DNA from: JAKSSM01 sp045629065
Lineage (GTDB): Bacteria > Bacillota > Clostridia > Peptostreptococcales > Anaerovoracaceae
Assembly (NCBI GenBank): GCA_045629065.1
Contig: JAZQQK010000027.1
Location: 1 to 6,196 of the forward strand
Reading direction: 5' to 3'
DNA: 6,196 nucleotides
The notes under the pieces: model-generated
What the model saw: the letters and a program-made list of their open reading frames with translations, nothing else
Databases searched by the model: none
Told to the model about the DNA's origin: nothing
Shown here: piece after piece, positions 1 to 5,386 of the stretch
How the letters are laid out: each line of letters starts with the position of its first letter
How positions within the stretch are numbered: the first letter of the stretch is position 1
Program-made: the position numbers and the translations under genes

Positions 1-560
1 TTGCCCTTTGCTTCTTTTCTAACTTTCTCACCTATTGAGAAATATACTGCCATAAATGCACCTGCAAAGGCTGCGAAAATATCGCCCTTCAAGCTTCCCG
101 ATGCTGTGCCGGATGCATCAAATAAAATCATTGCTACGATGCCTGCCAAGGCAACAAAGATTGCTGCGATTGCCTTTTTAGGAACCTTACGCTTATACAC
201 AAAAAGTGTAATAGCGAGGGCTACCAATGGTTGGAGTGAAAGGATTACCTGCGCACTATTAATGGCTGTGTTCTTTGCGGCATTGAACCAGCAGAAGAAG
301 TGACCAAAGAGGCAAATGCCTGCAAGCTCTGCGAGAATCCAACTATTCTTAGAATAGCCGAACATCTCTTTTCTATCAGTTTCTTTAACCAACACTGGAA
401 TTAGGAAAATCGGCAATGCGAATGTCAATCTCCAAAATGTGATTGCTATCGATGGTGCTGTGATGAGCTTTCCGAGCGTTCCGGATAAGGAACCACCGAT
501 CATACAAAATACTACGATTATTCTAGCATATTTATCTATGAAGCTTTTCTTTTCTTGCAT
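1..560 (-). CDS. EamA/DMT-family membrane transporter, 3' end cut by window edge
   Basis: This is the N-terminal 186 residues of a drug/metabolite-transporter (EamA) family permease; the C-terminal half lies beyond the left edge. It starts MQEKKSFIDKYARII at an ATG (558-560) preceded by AAGGA ten bases upstream. About five hydrophobic segments are visible: one near residues 13-30 (with the GGSLSGTLGK stretch), then one each starting at IAITFWRL, at SWILAELAGI, at QVILSLQPLVALAITLF and at AIAAIFVALAGIVAMILF. The WRL motif in the second helix and NSAQVILSLQPL ahead of the fourth are typical of EamA repeats. The full family protein has ten helices and about 300 residues, so nothing looks damaged in the visible part. 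The gene starts 13 bases after mtnA stops, with its ribosome site overlapping that stop codon, so the two are probably translated together. The substrate cannot be told from sequence; a metabolite linked to methylthioribose salvage is only a guess from context. Confidence 0.88.
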   Translation of the reverse strand, partial: MQEKKSFIDKYARIIVVFCMIGGSLSGTLGKLITAPSIAITFWRLTFALPIFLIPVLVKETDRKEMFGYSKNSWILAELAGICLFGHFFCWFNAAKNTAINSAQVILSLQPLVALAITLFVYKRKVPKKAIAAIFVALAGIVAMILFDASGTASGSLKGDIFAAFAGAFMAVYFSIGEKVRKEAKG

Positions 561-570
561 TTGCTATGCG

Positions 571-575
571 TCCTT
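571..575 (-). promoter_or_regulatory. Ribosome binding site of the EamA transporter, overlapping the mtnA stop
   Basis: AAGGA on the minus strand sits ten bases before the ATG at 560, and its first two bases are the last two of the mtnA TAA stop (574-576). This fixes the transporter start and suggests translational coupling with mtnA. Confidence 0.75.
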
Positions 576-1662
576 ATTTTTCTAATAATTTCTTAAGGTT
601 CTCACTATATGGTGGATATACGATACCCTTTTCAGTGATAACTGCTGTGATGTATTTATTATCCGTTACATCGAATGAAGGGTTGTAAGTCTTAACACCT
701 ACTGGTGCCATTGGCTTTTCATACCACATTTCATATATTTCTTCACCTTTTCTGAGCTCGATAGGAATATCAGCTCCAGTAGGTGTGTCGAGATCGATTG
801 TTGAAGTTGGGACATACATATAGAAAGGAATGCCGTACTCGTGTGCGAGGATGGCAACGCCTGATGTTCCAATCTTGTTGGCACCATCTCCGTTAGCAGC
901 CATTCTATCACAACCTACAACTACACAGTCTACCCAGCCGTTTTTCATGACGATGGATGCCATGTTATCACAAATTAGTGTGACATCGATTCCGGCTTTG
1001 TTGAGTTCCCAGGATGTGAGTCTAGCGCCCTGAAGGAGCGGTCTAGTTTCGTCTGAAAATACCTTAAAGTTGTAGCCTTTTTCCTGTCCGAGGTAGAGTG
1101 GAGAAAGGCATGTGCCATATTTAGAAGTTGCGATTGTACCTGCGTTACAGTGAGTGAGGATTCCCATGCCTGGCTTAAGAAGTGAAAGTCCGTATTCACC
1201 CATCTTTCTGCAAGCTTCGATATCCTCTTCATGGATTTTCTTGGCTTCGGCAAGCATTACTTCCTTGAGTTCGTGGCCCTTTAGCATTGGATTCTCAGAA
1301 TATGCTTCTTCAAGCTTTGCTACCACACGCTTAAGCGCCCATGAAAGGTTCACTGCCGTAGGGCGAGAGGAATTGATATATTCTGCAGTCTCTTTGATGT
1401 AATCAATCATGGCCTGCTTTCTTTCTTTGCAATTAGTGCCTAAATTCTTAGGGCAAAAATCCTTTACTGCTACATAAAGTCCGTATGCGGCTGCGACACC
1501 GATTGCAGGAGCTCCTCTAACCTTGAGCTCGTGAATTGCATCCCAAAGGTCTTCCTTTGTCTCAACCTCAAAATATACTTCCTCACCGGGAAGCTTGGTT
1601 TGATCCAAGAGGATGAGTTTATCATTTTCAAATTTTAATGGTGTGATTTCTAGAATATTCAT
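574..1662 (-). CDS. mtnA: S-methyl-5-thioribose-1-phosphate isomerase
   Basis: MtnA converts the aldose 5-methylthioribose-1-phosphate to the ketose 5-methylthioribulose-1-phosphate, a cytosolic step of methionine salvage and of related shunts that dispose of 5'-deoxynucleoside by-products of S-adenosylmethionine enzymes. The 362-residue protein is full length for the family. The start MNILEITPLKF followed by LLDQTKLPGEEVY matches the usual N-terminus. Further landmarks are RGAPAIG (residues 49-55), THCNAGTIAT with the expected catalytic Cys172, SDETRPLLQGARLTSWEL, GCDRMAANGDGANKIGT with the expected catalytic Asp252, and DTPTGADIPIE near 292-302. Cys and Asp roles are known from the B. subtilis enzyme. 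The related ribose-1,5-bisphosphate isomerases are shorter and fit less well. No other salvage gene (mtnK, mtnN, an aldolase) lies in the window. The start codon has no Shine-Dalgarno sequence, but an extended -10 box lies just upstream. The transporter downstream appears coupled to it. Confidence 0.95.
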   Translation of the reverse strand: MNILEITPLKFENDKLILLDQTKLPGEEVYFEVETKEDLWDAIHELKVRGAPAIGVAAAYGLYVAVKDFCPKNLGTNCKERKQAMIDYIKETAEYINSSRPTAVNLSWALKRVVAKLEEAYSENPMLKGHELKEVMLAEAKKIHEEDIEACRKMGEYGLSLLKPGMGILTHCNAGTIATSKYGTCLSPLYLGQEKGYNFKVFSDETRPLLQGARLTSWELNKAGIDVTLICDNMASIVMKNGWVDCVVVGCDRMAANGDGANKIGTSGVAILAHEYGIPFYMYVPTSTIDLDTPTGADIPIELRKGEEIYEMWYEKPMAPVGVKTYNPSFDVTDNKYITAVITEKGIVYPPYSENLKKLLEK

Positions 1663-1670
1663 AACGATTT

Positions 1671-1699
1671 ATTATATCATAAATCCGCTTCTTTTGCTA
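1671..1699 (-). promoter_or_regulatory. Putative extended -10 promoter for mtnA
   Basis: Reading the minus strand, TGATATAAT (1679-1671) is a perfect extended -10 element (TGnTATAAT). At 17-base spacing upstream lies TAGCAA (1699-1694), only three of six matches to TTGACA and overlapping the ATPase stop codon. Only eight bases separate TATAAT from the mtnA ATG, so transcription would begin about 0-3 bases before the start codon (G at 1665 or A at 1662 are likely first bases). It lies in the 34-base gap between the ATPase and mtnA, which has no terminator-like hairpin, so read-through from the upstream operon is also possible. Confidence 0.55.
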
Positions 1700-3346
1700 T
1701 ATTTTCTTGTGCCTTAGGCGGAGTGCATTGGTTACAACTGTGACTGAACTCAAGCTCATGCAAGCCGCACCAATCATAGGCGAAAGTGCGATACCAAAAC
1801 TTGGATAAAGCACGCCTGCTGCGAGAGGTATGCAAATGATGTTATAGAAGAAGGCCCAAAATAGGCTTTCCTTGATGTTTTTTATAGTTGCACGGCTCAG
1901 GCGGATTGCCTTTGTGAGGTTTTCGAGTGAATCACCCATGAGTACGATGTCTGCTGAGTCGATAGCGATGTCCGTGCCTGTGCCGATAGCAATTCCTACA
2001 TCAGCGGATGCGATAGCCGGTGCATCGTTCACACCATCTCCAACCATAGCTACAAGCTTTTTAGCAACCTTGCCAGGTTTAGTTTCTATGCTTTCCTGCT
2101 GAACTTCTTTTACGACTCTATCCTTATCCTGTGGGAAAACATCAGAGTAGAATCTTGAGATTCCAACGGATTCGGCGGTCTTTTTAACATAATCCGCCTT
2201 ATCTCCTGAGAGAAGAATAGGTGTGATATTCATAGATTTTATATCGTCTATTACCGATTTTGCTTCTGGACGGATTTCATCGAGCTTAGTGTCCACGATG
2301 GAGCGGTCGCCTGCCAAACGTTCTTCGAATGTGGCTTGATCTTCTACAATACCCTTTGTGATAGTTCCTGTCTTATCGAGAACGATAGTGTCAACCTTTC
2401 CGAGATTTTCGAGGGCTGCGGCTGACTTTATAATTATGCCTTCTTTTGCTCCACGGCCTGTTCCAACCATGATTGCTACGGGAGTTGCAAGTCCGAGTGC
2501 GCAAGGGCAAGAGATTACTAATACTGAGATAGCGGAAGTGATAGCTTTACTCCACTCTGCGTTTCCGTTTCTAACCGCAAAGCACGCCCAGATAATGAAT
2601 GTTACAACCGCGATTGCGAATACTACTGGTACGAAGATTCCACTTACCTTGTCGGCCAATCTGGAGATTGGTGCTTTAGTGGATGATGCTTCTTCGACGA
2701 GTTTAATAATCTTAGAAAGTACTGTGTCCTGGCCGACTTCAGTCGCCTTATAAACAAAATATCCGTCGATATTGATAGTGCCTCCAATAACCTTGGAATC
2801 CTTTGCTACAGCTACGGCTTCGCTTTCGCCAGTGATTGCGGCTTGGTTCACATTGGACTTGCCTTCCTCAATTATTCCATCGACTGCTATAGAATCTCCT
2901 GGATGACAGATTACCATCTCGCCTACCCTGATTGCAGTAGTCTTTACGATTAATTCTTGGCCGTCTCGAATCACTGTTGCAGTGTCTGGAGTGAGTGCCA
3001 TGAGTCCTTCGAGCGCCGATGTCGTCTTCGACTTCGCTCTCGCCTCGAGGAACTTTCCCAATGTTACTAAAGTAAGTATCATTCCGGCAGAGTCAAAATA
3101 TCCTATTGCAATCGATGCGATAGTTCCAACTGTGACCAGGGAATTCATATTTGGCGCACCGCGGAAAATTGCAGGAATACCCGTCCTATAGAATGTGAAA
3201 TTAATGATGACTATAGGTGCCAAAAGTATGATTTCTATGAGCTTTACAATGTATTTGAAATCCACGAGACCGGCTAACGATTGGCTCACAAAAGGAATCA
3301 TTGAAATCACAAAAAGAGGCACGCAAAAGATGAGCGAAGTTACCAA
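1697..3346 (-). CDS. Copper-type P1B ATPase body lacking the ATP-binding N domain
   Basis: CopA-like P1B-1 ATPases export Cu+ across the membrane using ATP. The 549 codons drawn here start at a TTG. Visible in order are helices MA (about 1-20) and MB (33-53), M1/M2 (69-102), the actuator domain with TGE (172-174), M3 (233-256), M4 with the CPC metal site (280-282), DKTGT with phosphorylated Asp324, the hinge GDGVND (436-441), M5 with YN (501-502) and M6 with MSLSS (530-534). The last two motifs with CPC indicate Cu+ specificity. Two things are missing. Between DKTGTITKG and DEIRPEAK only about 24 residues remain, where relatives have about 120 including the SEHP motif, and the M1-M2 loop is almost gone. 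The open frame extends 26 codons upstream of TTG (to 3424) with CopA-like linker sequence but has no ATG or GTG there; it lies +1 relative to the HMA gene. TTG has GAGGG five bases upstream, so separate initiation is possible. It may be a functional variant or a decaying gene. Confidence 0.8.
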   Translation of the reverse strand: MVTSLIFCVPLFVISMIPFVSQSLAGLVDFKYIVKLIEIILLAPIVIINFTFYRTGIPAIFRGAPNMNSLVTVGTIASIAIGYFDSAGMILTLVTLGKFLEARAKSKTTSALEGLMALTPDTATVIRDGQELIVKTTAIRVGEMVICHPGDSIAVDGIIEEGKSNVNQAAITGESEAVAVAKDSKVIGGTINIDGYFVYKATEVGQDTVLSKIIKLVEEASSTKAPISRLADKVSGIFVPVVFAIAVVTFIIWACFAVRNGNAEWSKAITSAISVLVISCPCALGLATPVAIMVGTGRGAKEGIIIKSAAALENLGKVDTIVLDKTGTITKGIVEDQATFEERLAGDRSIVDTKLDEIRPEAKSVIDDIKSMNITPILLSGDKADYVKKTAESVGISRFYSDVFPQDKDRVVKEVQQESIETKPGKVAKKLVAMVGDGVNDAPAIASADVGIAIGTGTDIAIDSADIVLMGDSLENLTKAIRLSRATIKNIKESLFWAFFYNIICIPLAAGVLYPSFGIALSPMIGAACMSLSSVTVVTNALRLRHKKI

Positions 3347-3398
3347 TCTCGCCCTCAGTTTGTCCTCTTCAGTCTTTACAATTTTTTCTGGTTCCTCG

Positions 3399-3424
3399 CT
3401 AGTTACTACTGGGAGTGTCGAGCT
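3399..3424 (-). other. Frame junction between HMA domain and ATPase body (possible +1 frameshift site)
   Basis: Here the HMA frame and the ATPase frame are both open: the ATPase frame opens after a TAA at 3427-3425 and the HMA frame closes with TAG at 3401-3399. The ATPase frame is +1 relative to the HMA frame. The HMA codons read ACT CCC AGT AGT AAC TAG. The best slip point is CCC (3413-3411), where a proline tRNA could re-pair on CCA after moving one base, a codon type known to favour +1 slippage. A slip there gives a joined protein of about 641 residues (71 + 21 + 549). The joined order HMA, acidic linker (EEPEKIVKTEEDKLRAR), helix MA is the normal CopA order. No stimulatory Shine-Dalgarno or obvious hairpin was found next to it, so an ordinary indel is equally possible. 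Confidence 0.5.
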
Positions 3425-3623
3425 TTACAGAAGCTCCGTAACCGAGGTCTACAACCTTTGCTACGATCTCGTCTGTAGTAAGGCCATCGAACTCGCATTC
3501 CATAGAATTAGTGAGAAGGTTTACTGCGCAAGTTTTCATGCCCTGCATTGCAGAAACACCCTTTTCAATTCTTGCTGAACATGCGGAGCAGCCCATTCCA
3601 GTGATGTCAAATTTTGCTTTCAT
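3399..3623 (-). CDS. HMA-domain copper-binding protein, CopZ-like or detached CopA N-terminus
   Basis: A 74-residue single heavy-metal-associated domain with a ferredoxin-like fold. It opens MKAKFDITGMGCSACSARIE, where Cys12 and Cys15 form the CxxC site that binds Cu+, and ends with DLGYGAS plus a short tail. Such domains hand copper to CopA-type ATPases as a free chaperone or as their N-terminal module. The start is clear: AGGAG lies five bases before the ATG, eight bases after the GTPase gene stops. The sequence resembles the N-terminus of Clostridia CopA proteins (GxxCSACSAR, NLLTNSM, YGAS) at least as well as a stand-alone CopZ. The CopA linker continues directly behind it in the next frame, so it may be the first part of a split or frameshifted copA. 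As a separate protein its length would suit a chaperone. Confidence 0.85.
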   Translation of the reverse strand: MKAKFDITGMGCSACSARIEKGVSAMQGMKTCAVNLLTNSMECEFDGLTTDEIVAKVVDLGYGASVKLDTPSSN

Positions 3624-3628
3624 AATTT

Positions 3629-3633
3629 CTCCT
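3629..3633 (-). promoter_or_regulatory. Ribosome binding site of the HMA gene
   Basis: AGGAG five bases upstream of the ATG at 3623; its first two bases are the last two of the TAG stop (3634-3632) of the GTPase gene. This is a strong site, in contrast to the weak or absent sites of the neighbouring genes. Confidence 0.8.
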
Positions 3634-5386
3634 ATAATTTACCTTCAAAAGGTCTGTTAACTGATGTGATTTGGTGCTTAAGTTTTTCGCGAATCTCGGT
3701 TGCGGTATTCATAACCTCCGCATAGAATTCCCTAGAACTTAAGCGTCTAGCACCGTCGCCCATAGCAGCCATCTGAACTGGCTTATCGGATGTAACAACA
3801 GTGTAGTCATATAGTTTACCACCTTGATAAATCATCTCTTCGATATATCTATCGGCAGTTTCGGCTTCCTTTGTATAGATTACGGTAATGTCACCGTGCT
3901 TTTCGGTAGAACCGATGCCACCCTTAACTTTATAGCTATCAAATACTACCGTCATGCCTATTCTCTTGTAGCCCTGATAATTTTGTAGAGCATCGATAAA
4001 GGCATCCCTTGCCGCATTAAAATCTACTTTGATCAGTTCCTCAAGCTCCTGCCATGTGAACATCGCATTGTAACCATCGATAACCAGATAAGGCTGGCCC
4101 TTGCCACGGTCTGCCTTCCAATTTGGCTGTGGGAAATTATCCACGGTTGTGGATTTTTTATGTGAGCCGTGAGCGCGGTTTTGCTTTAGAACCTGCTCGT
4201 CACGCTTTGAGTCTCCGAATGTCCTCCTGAAGATTCTCTCGAGATCCGCCTCATCGTTTCCGGACATCTTGAACTCTTCGCCCATCACAAGTTCTCGGTC
4301 ATCTATAAGCTCTTCTTCGACAAGTTCTTCTGGTTCCACATACACGCTAGGCTTATCGAAGTCGATGTCGAGCTCGAACCTATCGTGAACGAGTTTCTTT
4401 AATATTTCGAGTGAAAGATTGCCAAGTACAGTAACACGTATCTCACCTGTGAGTTCATCCAAATTCATCATGAGACTCGGATCCTCTTCGGCGAGTTCTC
4501 TTATTTTTTTATATCCAAGAATCGCATCCACTCCTTCTGGGAGCACGATTCTATATGTTCTATCCGACAAAATAAGTGGCTCTATTTCATCGCCTGATAA
4601 AGTTCCCAAGCCCTGTCCAGCATAAGTCTTTTCGAGACCTGTTACTACTGCGATATCACCGTTAGATGCCTCGTTTATTAGAGAAAATTTCTCTCCGTTA
4701 TAGCATCTCACCTGCTGAACTTTCTCGCCATCGATTATCTGCTTTGGCTTAAGAGTTCCGCCGACTACCCTTAGATGCGTCTGGCGATTGCCCTTATCGT
4801 CTCTATCTATCTTATACACCCTTGCGGCAAAATCCGCAGGGTATTTTGTCTCTTCAGTAAATCTATCTAGTGTCGCTAGAAGTTCGCTGATTCCTTCGTT
4901 TTTTAGAGCTGAGCCGTAACAAATTGGTGTATCGTCATTCAGTCCATCCAGTTGATCGAGCATGTCAGCATACACTAATTCACTGTCCGCGTCTGGTCTA
5001 TCCATCTTGTTTACAAATACCATAGTCTTCACACCATATGCTGCGAGTAAAGTCCAGATTAGCTTAGTCTGAGCCTTTACTAAATCCGGTGCAGAAACCA
5101 CTAGAATTGCATAGTCTAGAACTTGTACACTTCTCTCCATCTCAGCACTGAAGTCCTTGTGACCTGGTGTATCTAGGAGTACGAACTGCTTTTTTCCAAG
5201 ACTAAAACGGGCTTCCTTAGAAAACACCGTAATACCACGATTTCTTTCGATTTCGTTAGTGTCTAAAAAAGCCGTCTTGTGATCGACCCTACCCATAGTG
5301 CGGATTACTCCACAATTATATAGGATCGCTTCTGTTAAAGTTGTCTTACCGCTATCGACAGCGGCGAAGATTCCTAGTGTAATCAT
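3632..5386 (-). CDS. TetM/EF-G-like translational GTPase fused to a Rae1/YacP-type NYN nuclease, lacking domains IV and V
   Basis: The 584-residue protein has a translation-factor GTPase half and a nuclease half. GTPase motifs: P-loop AAVDSGKTT (8-16), switch I RGITVFSKEARF (50-61), DTPGH (72-76) with the catalytic-type His76, NKMD (126-129) and GSAL (158-161). Domain II spans about 185-270 and domain III about 275-350. An acidic linker (350-370) and a charged stretch containing ERIFRRTFG lead to the NYN domain (433-565). This matches B. subtilis Rae1/YacP, a ribosome-associated endonuclease cutting mRNA in the A site: IDGYN (Asp437), VVFDSYKVKG (Asp483), YTKEAETADRYIE (Glu510, Asp512) and VTSD (Asp534), then RRLSSREF. 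The fusion is known in Clostridia, but from memory those proteins are about 880 residues with domains I-V. Here domains IV and V, and most of the G' insert after NKMD, are absent. The start overlaps the upstream stop as ATGA. A tetracycline-resistance role is unlikely, as that needs domain IV. Confidence 0.87.
   Translation of the reverse strand: MITLGIFAAVDSGKTTLTEAILYNCGVIRTMGRVDHKTAFLDTNEIERNRGITVFSKEARFSLGKKQFVLLDTPGHKDFSAEMERSVQVLDYAILVVSAPDLVKAQTKLIWTLLAAYGVKTMVFVNKMDRPDADSELVYADMLDQLDGLNDDTPICYGSALKNEGISELLATLDRFTEETKYPADFAARVYKIDRDDKGNRQTHLRVVGGTLKPKQIIDGEKVQQVRCYNGEKFSLINEASNGDIAVVTGLEKTYAGQGLGTLSGDEIEPLILSDRTYRIVLPEGVDAILGYKKIRELAEEDPSLMMNLDELTGEIRVTVLGNLSLEILKKLVHDRFELDIDFDKPSVYVEPEELVEEELIDDRELVMGEEFKMSGNDEADLERIFRRTFGDSKRDEQVLKQNRAHGSHKKSTTVDNFPQPNWKADRGKGQPYLVIDGYNAMFTWQELEELIKVDFNAARDAFIDALQNYQGYKRIGMTVVFDSYKVKGGIGSTEKHGDITVIYTKEAETADRYIEEMIYQGGKLYDYTVVTSDKPVQMAAMGDGARRLSSREFYAEVMNTATEIREKLKHQITSVNRPFEGKL

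Noticed and set aside
1..303. A plus-strand 100-codon open frame at the left edge.
   Set aside because: The minus strand here encodes a clear EamA transporter; the plus-strand frame is its mirror.
1663..1696. A transcription terminator between the ATPase and mtnA.
   Set aside because: No inverted repeat followed by a T run was found on the minus strand; the gap is 34 bases and AT-rich because of the putative -10 box.
2358..2753. A 131-codon plus-strand open frame opposite the ATPase gene.
   Set aside because: It lies antisense to conserved CPC and DKTGT coding sequence, matches no family I know, and is best explained as a shadow of the real gene.
1697..3346. KdpB-like or zinc/cadmium ATPase identity.
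   Set aside because: CPC in M4, YN in M5, MSLSS in M6 and an adjacent HMA domain point to the Cu+ group; no Kdp partner genes are present.
3399..3424. E. coli-type -1 programmed frameshift in copA.
   Set aside because: The ATPase frame is +1 relative to the HMA frame, and there is no CCCAAAG-like heptamer placed for a -1 shift.
3195..3578. A 127-codon plus-strand open frame across the HMA/ATPase junction.
   Set aside because: It is antisense to conserved HMA and membrane-helix codons, shows no recognisable domain and has no good ribosome site.
3632..5386. Tetracycline resistance ribosomal protection protein (TetM/TetO).
   Set aside because: The GTPase half is related, but domain IV, which dislodges the drug, is absent and a NYN nuclease follows; relatives of this fusion are not resistance genes as far as I know.
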